Assembly: GCA_003551945.1 (NCBI GenBank)
Contig: PUNZ01000039.1
Location: 1-13,103, forward strand
Origin: Halovenus sp.
GTDB taxonomy: Archaea > Halobacteriota > Halobacteria > Halobacteriales > Haloarculaceae
Reading direction: 5' to 3'
DNA length: 13,103 nucleotides
The position numbers and the translations under genes are program-made. The notes under the pieces are model-generated. The model ran no database searches. It saw only the letters and a list, made by a program, of their open reading frames with translations, and was not told the DNA's origin. The stretch's first letter is position 1. The number at the start of each line of letters is the position of its first letter. Below, piece by piece: positions 1 to 6,688 of the stretch.

Positions 1-561
1 CACGGAATTTTGCGCCGTGGACAGCATCCGTTCGGAGGTGGTTACCTTCGGCGGCCATCCCGGTTACGAGATGACTTTCTCCTGCAACAGGAGCCGAGCG
101 CACTCGACCCGCGAATTCATTTTGCGCTCAACTGCGGGGCAACTCTTTGCCCCGCAATTGCGACCTACACAAGCGAACGTGTGGATACACAACTGGATTC
201 GGTAACCCACAGCTATCTCGACCAACATGTGGAGTACGACCCGGAGAGCAACGGAATTCTCACTCGCGTGTTCGGTCCAGGGACGGTGACAGTCCCACGG
301 ATGATGCTCTGGTACCGTGGCGATTTCGGGCGCAAGCGAGACACTATCTCCTTTCTTCGCTACTATGATCAACTGCCACAGGGCGTGTGGCCACGCATCA
401 CCTATCACGACTGGGATTGGAGGTTTGACCCGGGAGATTACGCCACGTCTCACACGGCTGAGCCGAGCGATGACGGTGACTCAGCTACAATTAATGAGAC
501 GGCCCCGGAAAGCGAAGCGATACCAGCAGAGTCCTCGAGTTCAGCGGAGCACTCGGAATAG
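1..561 (+). CDS. DUF547 domain protein, 3' part (5' end outside window)
   Basis: The frame is open from the first base, and family-like sequence (HGILRR...GGGYLRRPSR) begins at once, so the true start lies upstream. The TTG at 10 falls inside that conserved block and is not a start. The visible 186 residues hold the C-terminal half of a DUF547 (PF04784) domain: DPRIHFALNCGATLCP around residues 36-51, and a later VPRMMLWYRGDFG segment around residues 97-109 that corresponds to the family's conserved WY..DFG region. The last 45 or so residues are a low-complexity acidic, Ser/Glu-rich tail, as expected for a halophile. The family has no established biochemical function. The gene converges on the DUF373 gene, with 8 bp between the two stop codons, so the transcripts probably overlap at their 3' ends. 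Family assignment is from recognised motifs and is fairly sure. Confidence 0.85.
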   Translation, partial: HGILRRGQHPFGGGYLRRPSRLRDDFLLQQEPSALDPRIHFALNCGATLCPAIATYTSERVDTQLDSVTHSYLDQHVEYDPESNGILTRVFGPGTVTVPRMMLWYRGDFGRKRDTISFLRYYDQLPQGVWPRITYHDWDWRFDPGDYATSHTAEPSDDGDSATINETAPESEAIPAESSSSAEHSE

Positions 562-569
562 CGAACCCA

Positions 570-1694
570 CTACCCATCTGCCGGGGCCTGACCGTAGTCA
601 GCGTTGCTAACGTAAGATGCAACGCGGACACCGACGAGACTGACGATGATACTTGCAAGGATAAACAGTGCAAGGTGCGTACCAGGTGCAAGTGTCACGG
701 CTTCAATTTCGCGCGCCCCAAGTGCCATTGGCGGGAGTTCCACTGGAGGGATAATCTCGGATATTTGTAAGAAATACGCGGCGAATCCGCGAACAGCCAG
801 TCCAACGGCAATCGCAACAAAGGGGAGGTTGATATATGCACCACGGATGCGTTCGTTTTGGATAATCTCATCAAGGAGACGGCCGGTACTCGCAATCAAA
901 GCAGCAGCCGTCAACCACGGAATGCTGTCATACACAAACTGCATGAACAGCAACAGTTCACCGGTTGTCTCAACATCGAGTGACGACGCACCGAGGACAC
1001 CAACAAAGAGGCCAACAAGCGCCAATCCGCCGCCCACGACGTAGGTGACCAGCGAGACTTGGCCGGAATAGAGGGCGTTTTTCGTCCCTGCAGAGAGCGC
1101 ACTGAGTAAGGAGTCGATGTTGAGTCCCTTGTATAACAGAAAAACACCAACGACCGCAGCGATTGCACCGATTGCAACAGTGACACTCTCGACAACGGCA
1201 AGCAACGCAGGGAACGCAAGGAGAGTGACTCCCAGTGGGACGAGCACGGTTTTTCTGAGTTCCTCGTCCGCCAGAAATTGTTTGAGCAAATAGTAGGTGG
1301 ACTCGATATCGCGTGCCTGTCTGACAACGACACGGTCAACGGCATCAACTGGGACCCGGCTTTCGATGATATGGACTAAGCGTTCATCCTCAACGCTGTC
1401 GACAACGACAATGGCAGAGTCTGGGTCATACTGCTCAATGAGCGAGTCGACCTGTCCAGCAATCTCACGCTCGCCCGTGATGGTCTCGCCCGTGCCGGCA
1501 AGCACGGCAACGACGGTATCATCATCGAGGTCACGAGCGACCCGTAAGCCTTCAAGTATACAGTTGACACGGCTGTCCTCCGGGTCGTCAATCCCAACCG
1601 TCGTGACGAGATTTTCGACGGCAGTTGCACCCACAACCGGTCCATCGACCCCAAGTGACGTTCCCCGATAAAGACAGGCGACTAGCGTTGTCAC
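570..1694 (-). CDS. DUF373 family polytopic membrane protein
   Basis: The protein has 374 residues, the usual size for archaeal DUF373 proteins. Residues 1 to about 145 form a soluble alpha/beta domain, with VVGATAVENLVTTVGIDDPEDSRVN near the N-terminus and DRVVVRQARDIESTYYLLKQ before the membrane part, both family hallmarks as I remember them. The rest is hydrophobic, with roughly six membrane segments (about 148-190 as a long hairpin, 212-236, 255-268, 290-310, 342-362). The start is GTG at 1694: the conserved N-terminal strand TTLVACLYRG begins there, and a TATA-like ATTTTTAA sits 24-31 nt upstream, so the mRNA is probably leaderless. As I recall, family members usually carry an acidic residue in the first motif (VDR-like); here it reads LYRGTS, a possible divergence. 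Function is unknown. The eIF2B-like gene lies 63 bp upstream on the same strand, but the separate promoter suggests independent transcription. Confidence 0.88.
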   Translation of the reverse strand: MTTLVACLYRGTSLGVDGPVVGATAVENLVTTVGIDDPEDSRVNCILEGLRVARDLDDDTVVAVLAGTGETITGEREIAGQVDSLIEQYDPDSAIVVVDSVEDERLVHIIESRVPVDAVDRVVVRQARDIESTYYLLKQFLADEELRKTVLVPLGVTLLAFPALLAVVESVTVAIGAIAAVVGVFLLYKGLNIDSLLSALSAGTKNALYSGQVSLVTYVVGGGLALVGLFVGVLGASSLDVETTGELLLFMQFVYDSIPWLTAAALIASTGRLLDEIIQNERIRGAYINLPFVAIAVGLAVRGFAAYFLQISEIIPPVELPPMALGAREIEAVTLAPGTHLALFILASIIVSLVGVRVASYVSNADYGQAPADG

Positions 1695-1717
1695 ACCTGT
1701 ACAAATACGGCGGTGGA

Positions 1718-1725
1718 TTAAAAAT
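1718..1725 (-). promoter_or_regulatory. TATA box of the DUF373 gene
   Basis: On the minus strand this reads ATTTTTAA and is centred about 27 nt before the GTG start at 1694. That is the spacing expected if transcription begins at the start codon itself, the common leaderless form in haloarchaea. The assignment rests on position and composition only. Confidence 0.6.
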
Positions 1726-1757
1726 CTCGCCCACTGTTCACGGCGTCGTGGCGTGGT

Positions 1758-2618
1758 TCACAACTCGCCAGCATCCCGAACGCCGTCATCGGTCACGACC
1801 GACTCCAGCAGTCGAACCGGTGTGGCATCGTAGGCTGGGTTTTCGATACTGAATCCGTCCGCTGGCTCGCGCATAACCTCAGTGGCGCTCCGGTAGTCGT
1901 TGGTAAAGGAAAAGCCACCAGCAGTCACCTTTGCACTTGAGCCAACAACGCTCATTGGGACCTCGGCATCGGCTGCAGTCGCTGCAAGCGGATAGGTCCC
2001 AACCCGATTGTAGAGGGTATCGCCGACAATTGCGGACATGCCGACAAGGACGTGGTCACACTGTGAGAGAGCTTGTCCTCCAGCGCTGTCGACGATGAGC
2101 CGTGCGTCGACACCGTCGATAGTAGCGAGTTGTCGGGCCATCTTCCGGCCGAGAAACCGTGGGCGGGCCTCAGTGACGTAGACGGTAAACTCCTCACCTG
2201 CTGCAGTGGCCTGCTCGAATGCGGTGAGCACCGTTGTCGAGTAATCGTGTGTCAAGAGAATATCCGTCTCTGCAAGTATCGACTGGACGTTCTCCGCAGC
2301 GGTTTCTTTCGCCGTTTCGACGCTGCTGGTGACGGCATCGATAGCAGATTGTGTTTCCGCTTTTGCTTCGTCAATGGATGTTGGGTCGGCGGTTCTGACC
2401 TGGTCGACGATGCGATGCTGTGTGGTGTGAAGCGAGGCGTGGGAGGGATTTGCCCGGCGGAGCGCGCTGCTGTTCTGGTCGAGCGCGCGCAGATACTCAC
2501 CCACTGAGGGAAACTCGCGGTCAAGCAGTTCACTGAGTGCGTTTGCTGCCTTTACGGCGACGACCGACGAGCTGTGGGTTTGCATCTCCGCAATCTCTCC
2601 GGCGGTCTCGTCTATCAT
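1758..2618 (-). CDS. eIF2B / ribose-1,5-bisphosphate isomerase-like protein lacking catalytic residues
   Basis: The protein has 286 residues from the ATG at 2618. A TTG 27 nt further upstream would add nine residues (LPRRDNAG type) that do not fit the family start. Residues 1 to about 105 form the helical N-terminal part (EIAEMQTHSSSVVAVKAA). Residues about 106-286 form the Rossmann-like IF-2B domain, with ILLTHDYSTTVL, the LIVDSAGG strand, and a GDTLYNRVGTYPLA block matching the family's NG..N..GT motif. In catalytic relatives (MtnA and archaeal R15P isomerase) the catalytic Cys sits in a THC-like motif and the catalytic Asp in GAD-I. Here these read THD (residues 123-125) and GMSAI (193-197), so both residues are missing. 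It is probably not a sugar-phosphate isomerase; a regulatory or ligand-sensing role, or an eIF2B-alpha-like role, is inference. It is transcribed divergently from the tRNA-Gly region. Confidence 0.85.
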   Translation of the reverse strand: MIDETAGEIAEMQTHSSSVVAVKAANALSELLDREFPSVGEYLRALDQNSSALRRANPSHASLHTTQHRIVDQVRTADPTSIDEAKAETQSAIDAVTSSVETAKETAAENVQSILAETDILLTHDYSTTVLTAFEQATAAGEEFTVYVTEARPRFLGRKMARQLATIDGVDARLIVDSAGGQALSQCDHVLVGMSAIVGDTLYNRVGTYPLAATAADAEVPMSVVGSSAKVTAGGFSFTNDYRSATEVMREPADGFSIENPAYDATPVRLLESVVTDDGVRDAGEL

Positions 2619-2640
2619 ACCTGCATTGTCGCGGCGGGGT

Positions 2641-2656
2641 AGCAAAGTCCTTTATG
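2641..2656. promoter_or_regulatory. Possible bidirectional promoter element, eIF2B-like gene / tRNA side
   Basis: The plus strand reads GCAAAGTCCTTTATG across 2642-2656, resembling a haloarchaeal BRE plus TATA element pointing toward the tRNA. The minus strand reads CATAAA, about 33-38 nt before the ATG at 2618. Either reading could be functional. A second AT-rich element, TTAAA at about 2695-2699, preceded by CGCAAG, also points toward the tRNA, about 90 nt upstream of it. None of these spacings is perfect, so this is a weak call. Confidence 0.3.
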
Positions 2657-2786
2657 TCGTGTGGGCGTCGGAGGCGGGCGGCATACGCAAGAGTCTTAAA
2701 TTCTCGCCTGAAAGGCAGGGATAGAGCGCCGGTGATGAGCAGTCTTCGATTGCGAGTCACGGGGCGTGAGGAATACAGTGACAAAC

Positions 2787-2857
2787 GCGCCGGTGGTCTA
2801 GTGGTAGGACCTGAGCCTTCCAAGCTCATGGCCCGGGTTCAAATCCCGGCCGGCGCA
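2787..2857 (+). tRNA. tRNA-Gly(TCC)
   Basis: A complete 71-nt cloverleaf can be folded by hand. The acceptor stem GCGCCGG (2787-2793) pairs perfectly with CCGGCGC (2850-2856), with discriminator A at 2857. The D-stem is GTC/GAC. The anticodon stem TGAGC (2812-2816) pairs with GCTCA (2824-2828) around the loop CTTCCAA, giving anticodon TCC (2819-2821), which decodes GGA and probably GGG. The T-stem CCGGG (2833-2837) pairs with CCCGG (2845-2849) around the loop TTCAAAT. There is no intron, and the terminal CCA is not encoded, so it would be added after transcription. The 3' end is repeated twice downstream (see the repeat entries), so this tRNA appears to have served as an attachment target. 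Confidence 0.97.
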
Positions 2858-2895
2858 CTCCCTTCGGTCGTTTGCCGCCCGACTTCTCACTCGCG
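2836..2895 (+). repeat. Direct repeat copy A: tRNA-Gly 3' end plus 38-bp flank (att-like)
   Basis: These 60 bases comprise the last 22 nt of the tRNA and the following 38 nt. They match 3020-3079 with three substitutions by eye (2861 C/T, 2874 G/A, 2890 A/G approximately). Duplication of a tRNA 3' end is the classic footprint of tyrosine-recombinase integration. The identity here runs well beyond the tRNA end, which is longer than a minimal crossover core. Confidence 0.85.
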
Positions 2896-2906
2896 GTGCT
2901 CGCGAG
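2890..2906 (+). other. GC-rich hairpin just after the tRNA-Gly gene
   Basis: CTCGCG (2890-2895) and CGCGAG (2901-2906) form a perfect 6-bp stem around a 5-nt loop, 33 nt after the tRNA. No T-run follows, so it is not a clear archaeal terminator. It could shape the tRNA precursor 3' end or be a by-product of repeat rearrangement. The matching place in copy C keeps only the left arm. Confidence 0.4.
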
Positions 2907-2922
2907 AATCCCGGCCGGCGCA
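2907..2922 (+). repeat. Short third copy (B) of the tRNA-Gly 3' end
   Basis: AATCCCGGCCGGCGCA is identical to the last 16 nt of the tRNA (2842-2857), lies 65 nt downstream of them, and also matches 3026-3041. The flanks on both sides differ from copies A and C, so it is an independent junction rather than part of the A/C duplication. The stretch 2923-3019 that follows holds no gene that I can support. Confidence 0.8.
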
Positions 2923-3019
2923 TTCTACGACAAACAAACGTGAGGAGCTAAATCGCCGCCGGGATTTTAGCCCTATCAGTCGCGCGCAGCGAACAAAGTG
3001 AGCGAGCACGTCTGATTCC

Positions 3020-3079
3020 GGTTCAAATCCCGGCCGGCGCACTCTCTTCGGTCGTTTACCGCCCGACTTCTCGCTCGCG
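3020..3079 (+). repeat. Direct repeat copy C: tRNA-Gly 3' end plus flank (att-like)
   Basis: This is the partner of copy A, 184 bp downstream, with about 57 of 60 positions identical. It begins within the T-stem, so the tRNA fragment is incomplete and cannot be a functional tRNA. With A and B it brackets a 124-bp non-coding insert (2896-3019). No integrase gene is present in the window. It is best read as a residual right-hand attachment site or a small local duplication. Confidence 0.85.
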
Positions 3080-3096
3080 CCGTATTGAAAGTTGGT

Positions 3097-3342
3097 TCAA
3101 AGAAATGCTATTAAAAACACCACAGCAAGCAAGCCGTGCCAAACGGCAGCTATGCCGACAACCTCTGGATGGGTCGGTGTAACGGGAGGATTGCGGAATA
3201 TCGCATGGTAAACGAAGGGCGTGGCTGACACTGCCCCAAACGCCAGCCCAGATGAGAAGCTAATGGGCAGGAGTACCCCACCGAGAACTCCGCCACAAAT
3301 GCACGTTGTTATCGCCAGGATAATGCGGTCGTAATAGTCCAT
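3097..3342 (-). CDS. Small conserved-type haloarchaeal membrane protein
   Basis: The protein has 81 residues from the ATG at 3342. Three hydrophobic segments are visible: about 7-29 (IILAITTCICGGVLGGVLLPISF), 31-48 (SGLAFGAVSATPFVYHAI) and 62-81. A short polar loop, RNPPVTPTHPEV, lies between the second and third, and the protein ends within the last membrane segment (LIAFL). The MDYYDR start and the ATPFVYHAIFRNPP segment resemble uncharacterised small membrane proteins I recall from haloarchaea, but I know no function. The gene ends 17 bp from att-like repeat copy C and is divergent from the MFS gene, with 130 bp between the starts. A clear TATA box is not visible; TCTATTG about 30 nt upstream is the only candidate. 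Confidence 0.7.
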   Translation of the reverse strand: MDYYDRIILAITTCICGGVLGGVLLPISFSSGLAFGAVSATPFVYHAIFRNPPVTPTHPEVVGIAAVWHGLLAVVFLIAFL

Positions 3343-3472
3343 GGCCCCTACATGAGAAAACGTGGAGGCAATAGAAGAGTGAAGTTGACAAATCCAGTTG
3401 CTTTGCTAGCGGATACTCCAGCAAAAATCACATATCGATACACACACCACGCCCGACAAACAACGGTCGGTC

Positions 3473-4684
3473 GTGGATTCGACAGGTCGCGATAGAGCCC
3501 TCCTTTCGTCGGTCGTCTTCGCCGTGCTGTTCGCCCAGTTACTGCTCTATCCCGGCCTCCCGGACCTCGTGATGGCGCTCGGCGCAACACCCGCCGACTG
3601 GGCCGGCGGCGTTGGCGATATTCTCGATGCGGGAATGTGGTTTCTGACGGCGGAGTTCGTCGGTGGAATTGTGGTCGTCATTCTGTGGGGCGCACTCAGC
3701 GATGCAAGCGGAGTTCGTGTCTCGCTGACCGCTGTGGGAGCCGCAGTCGGTGCCCTCTGTTATCTCCTGATTGCCATCCTCCCCTCGCTCGTCTCACTCC
3801 CCTATTCGGGGATTCTCGGCCTCCGATTCATTCAGGGAGCGGCAACCATTGGGGCGTTCTCACTGGCGATTACGACCCTGATGGATTTGGATGGCGGCCA
3901 CGGACAGAATATGGGTGCTGCAGGGCTGGCAATCGGCGCAGGGGCAGCGGTTGGCTCGCCTGTCGGCGGACAGCTCTACACGATTGGCCCACTCGTCCCA
4001 CTCCTTGGCTCAGCAGTGCTGATGGGCTGTGCCGCGGCGCTCGTCACGCAGGTAACCGACAGGACCCCCGGAACGACGACAAGCGTGACCGCCTCGCTTG
4101 CAAGCCTTCGGACAGTTCCCGAACTTGCAATTCCCTACGCACTGGGATTTATCGACCGGATGACTGCCGGGTTTTTTGCTCTCGTGGGAACAGTATACTT
4201 TCAGGCAACGTTCGACCTCGGTGCGGCGGGAACAGGCATTCTGCTTGGTGCGTTTTTCGTCCCATTTGCCCTTCTGCAGTATCCCCTCGGCAGGCTATCG
4301 GACCGAATTGGCCGAGTGATTCCCGTCGCCATTGGGTCGCTTGCCTACGGCGGTGCGGTTATTGCTGTCTTCTACATGCCAACGCCAGTGACAGCAGGTG
4401 TTGGGATGGCACTGGTCGGCGTCCTCGGCGCGCTGGTCGCCCCCGCAACGATGGCACTGGTCACCGACCTCGCACATGCGGACGCTCGCGGCGCTGCAAT
4501 GGGTGGGTTCAACGTCTTCGGAAGCCTCGGCTTTCTGGGCGGATTCGTCATCGGTGCAACGGTCGCTGCAACCTACGGCTTTAAAACAGCATTTTTCGTC
4601 GTTGGTCTCTCAGAGATAGCCATCGCAGTCGTTGCGCTTCCGCTGTTGTTACGACTCGACATCCCAGCGTTCCCCTGGCGGTGA
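3473..4684 (+). CDS. Major facilitator superfamily transporter (drug:H+ antiporter-like)
   Basis: The protein has 403 residues with about 12 membrane segments, the normal MFS size. Motif A-like loops are present in both halves: GALSDASGVR (73-82) and GRLSDRIGR (273-281). GLAIGAGAAVGSPVGG (151-166) fits motif C of proton-coupled antiporters. LRFIQGAATIGAF (117-129) resembles motif B, with an Arg and a Gln in the fourth segment. The likely activity is proton-driven export of a small hydrophobic compound; the substrate cannot be read from sequence. The start is GTG at 3473, chosen because the N-terminal segment MDSTGRDRALLSSVVFAVLF follows directly and no better in-frame start exists between it and the AT-rich element CATATCGATA at 3431-3440. 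The next gene starts 89 bp downstream. Confidence 0.9.
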   Translation: MDSTGRDRALLSSVVFAVLFAQLLLYPGLPDLVMALGATPADWAGGVGDILDAGMWFLTAEFVGGIVVVILWGALSDASGVRVSLTAVGAAVGALCYLLIAILPSLVSLPYSGILGLRFIQGAATIGAFSLAITTLMDLDGGHGQNMGAAGLAIGAGAAVGSPVGGQLYTIGPLVPLLGSAVLMGCAAALVTQVTDRTPGTTTSVTASLASLRTVPELAIPYALGFIDRMTAGFFALVGTVYFQATFDLGAAGTGILLGAFFVPFALLQYPLGRLSDRIGRVIPVAIGSLAYGGAVIAVFYMPTPVTAGVGMALVGVLGALVAPATMALVTDLAHADARGAAMGGFNVFGSLGFLGGFVIGATVAATYGFKTAFFVVGLSEIAIAVVALPLLLRLDIPAFPWR

Positions 4685-4773
4685 ACCAGAAAAACCCCAC
4701 AGTTGTCAGCAATGAGCGCGCAATATTGACGCTGGTGCAAACAATGAAGGTAAAGCCCGGTCAGTAATAACAT

Positions 4774-5148
4774 ATGTCAGATAAAGAAACGCCGGTCTCG
4801 AAAATTATGTCCGCGCCAGTCGAAACCATAACTCGCGAAGCAACTGCGAGCGATGCCGCACAGCGAATGCGCGAAGAGGGGATTAACTCACTTCTCGTCA
4901 CAACAAACCCACCAGGAATCCTCACGAGTACCGACATCCTCGATGCCGTCGCGGAGGGGAAACAGACCGCTGACCTCTCCGTAACCGACCTGATGACGGA
5001 ATCAGTTGAGTCTGTTCCACCTGAACTCCGGGTTGGTGATGCCGCCGAGATGATGACCACCTTCGGCATCAAACACCTCCCGGTCGTCGAGGATGGCGAT
5101 TACGTTGGCATGATTTCCTCAACCGATATTACGGCACAGCTATCCTAA
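4774..5148 (+). CDS. Stand-alone two-CBS-domain protein
   Basis: The protein has 124 residues and consists almost entirely of a CBS pair (Bateman module). The first domain spans about 5-58 (PVSKIMSAPVETI ... GILTSTDIL) and the second about 69-124 (VTDLMTESVESV ... GMISSTDIT). Both carry the G-x-[IL]-[TS]-S-T-D motif that usually contacts the ribose and phosphate of a bound adenine nucleotide. No catalytic or DNA-binding domain is attached, so it is presumably a soluble sensor that acts on a partner protein; the partner is unknown. The start is ATG at 4774. It lies 54 bp before rtcB on the same strand. rtcB has its own candidate promoter, so co-transcription is possible but not shown. Confidence 0.9.
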   Translation: MSDKETPVSKIMSAPVETITREATASDAAQRMREEGINSLLVTTNPPGILTSTDILDAVAEGKQTADLSVTDLMTESVESVPPELRVGDAAEMMTTFGIKHLPVVEDGDYVGMISSTDITAQLS

Positions 5149-5172
5149 CCCACCACCATTTCCTGTCGAACC

Positions 5173-5177
5173 TTTTT
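5173..5177 (+). promoter_or_regulatory. Candidate TATA box of rtcB
   Basis: A TTTTT run, preceded by GTCGAAC, is centred 28 nt before the ATG at 5203, the spacing of a leaderless haloarchaeal promoter. The AT-rich CGATATAC at 5190-5197 is too close to the start to be the TATA box. Confidence 0.45.
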
Positions 5178-5202
5178 CACCGTTGACGAACGATATACAG
5201 AT

Positions 5203-6657
5203 ATGACTACCTTCGATGCTGGCGACATTACCCTTGAGCAGGTCCGGGAGTACGTCTGGGAGATCCCACAGGAAGGCGACATGCGCGTCCCAGCACGCGT
5301 GCTTGCAAGCGAAACCCTCCTCGAAGAGATTGCAGAGGATAAAACGCTCGAACAGCTCAAAAACACGACCCATTTACCGGGTATCCAGAAGTATGCACTC
5401 TGTATGCCTGACGGCCATCAGGGGTATGGCTTTCCGGTTGGTGGTGTCGCTGGCATAGATGCCGAAAACGGCTGTATTAGCCCTGGAGCGGTCGGCTACG
5501 ATATTAATTGCGGCGTCAGATTGTTGAAAACAAACCTCACCTATGACGATATTCGAGGGCACGAAGAAACGCTCGTGAACGCACTCTATGAGGCCATTCC
5601 GGCCGGGCTTGGTGCAGGGGGTATCGTCAACAACGCACCAGTTGAGGAGATTCTCGAACGGGGTGTCGAGTGGGCTGTCGAGCAGGGACACGGCATCGAA
5701 TCCGACCTGTCCCACTGTGAGGATGAAGGGTTCCGGCCGGAGGCGAACCCCGATGCAGTTTCACAGAAAGCAATCGACCGCGGACGGAATCAGGCCGGCA
5801 GTCTCGGTAGCGGAAACCACTTCCTCGAAGTCCAGCGCGTGACCGACATCTACCGCGATGGAGTTGCCCACGAGTTCGGCTTACGCGAAGACCAGATTGT
5901 CGTCATGATACACTGTGGTTCACGTGGCTTGGGCCATCAGGTCTGTACGGATTACCTGCGAAAGATAGAGCAGACGCATCAGGGACTGTTGAATCAGTTA
6001 CCTGACAAAGAGCTTGCAGCCGCGCCAGCGGGCTCAAAACTGGCGACCGATTACTACGAAGCGATGTGTGCCGCGATTAACTTTGCGTGGGTGAACCGAC
6101 AGCTCATCATGCACCGTACACGCGAGGTGTTCGCTGACGTCTTCGACCGCTCGTGGGAAGAAATGGAGATGGAGTTGCTCTACGATGTGGCACACAACAT
6201 CGCAAAGAAAGAGGTACACGAAATCGACGGCGAGGAACGCGAACTCTACGTTCACCGGAAAGGAGCCACGCGGGCGTTTCCGGCCGGTCGACCGGAGCTT
6301 CCGCCAGTCTATCGTGATGTTGGTCAACCAATCCTCCTCCCCGGAAGTATGGGAGCTGGCAGCTATATCCTGCGAGGTGGCGAACACTCCATTAAGGAGA
6401 CGTTTGGCTCGACGGCACACGGTGCCGGGCGGTTGATGTCCCGGACACAGGCTAAAAGCCAATACTGGGGGGAGGACGTGATGGACGACTTGCGCCAGCA
6501 AGAGCGAATCTACATCAAGGCCCAGAGCGGTGCAACGGTTGCCGAAGAAGCACCGGGCGTCTACAAAGACGTTGATGAAGTGGTGCATGTCTCGGATACG
6601 CTGGGGATTGGTGACCGCGTCGCACGGACCTATCCGGTCTGCAATATCAAAGGCTAA
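5203..6657 (+). CDS. rtcB: RNA-splicing ligase RtcB
   Basis: The protein has 484 residues, full length for the family. It joins RNA 2',3'-cyclic phosphate (or 3'-phosphate) ends to 5'-OH ends using GTP and Mn2+, and in archaea it seals tRNA exons after intron removal. The key residues are in place: D100 and C103 (GYDINCGVR), H206 (GSGNHF), H237 (VMIHCGSRG), H331 (DVAHNIAKKE), H406 in STAHGAGR, and K483 near the C-terminus. These match the metal ligands and GMP-linking histidine of Pyrococcus horikoshii RtcB (C98, H203, H234, H329, H404, and K480). The reading frame is uninterrupted, so there is no intein. The activator archease is not adjacent. The gene converges with the pilin-like gene, 31 bp between stops, and follows the CBS gene. 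Confidence 0.97.
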   Translation: MTTFDAGDITLEQVREYVWEIPQEGDMRVPARVLASETLLEEIAEDKTLEQLKNTTHLPGIQKYALCMPDGHQGYGFPVGGVAGIDAENGCISPGAVGYDINCGVRLLKTNLTYDDIRGHEETLVNALYEAIPAGLGAGGIVNNAPVEEILERGVEWAVEQGHGIESDLSHCEDEGFRPEANPDAVSQKAIDRGRNQAGSLGSGNHFLEVQRVTDIYRDGVAHEFGLREDQIVVMIHCGSRGLGHQVCTDYLRKIEQTHQGLLNQLPDKELAAAPAGSKLATDYYEAMCAAINFAWVNRQLIMHRTREVFADVFDRSWEEMEMELLYDVAHNIAKKEVHEIDGEERELYVHRKGATRAFPAGRPELPPVYRDVGQPILLPGSMGAGSYILRGGEHSIKETFGSTAHGAGRLMSRTQAKSQYWGEDVMDDLRQQERIYIKAQSGATVAEEAPGVYKDVDEVVHVSDTLGIGDRVARTYPVCNIKG

Positions 6658-6688
6658 GCTTGGTTCAGAGTCAGAAACTAAACGCCGC

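Noticed and set aside
2537..3001. A 154-codon open frame running through the promoter region and the tRNA-Gly gene
   Set aside because: It overlaps the intact tRNA and the antisense strand of the eIF2B-like gene, is strongly basic and arginine-rich, and matches no family; a chance open frame in GC-rich DNA.
2896..3019. A possible small RNA or mini-element between the tRNA 3'-end repeats
   Set aside because: No open frame, promoter or stable long fold is convincing here; only a 6-bp hairpin and the 16-nt repeat can be supported.
3637..4584. A 315-codon plus-strand frame inside the MFS transporter gene
   Set aside because: It is in another frame of a clear membrane protein gene; its product is Arg/Cys-rich and not protein-like for this organism.
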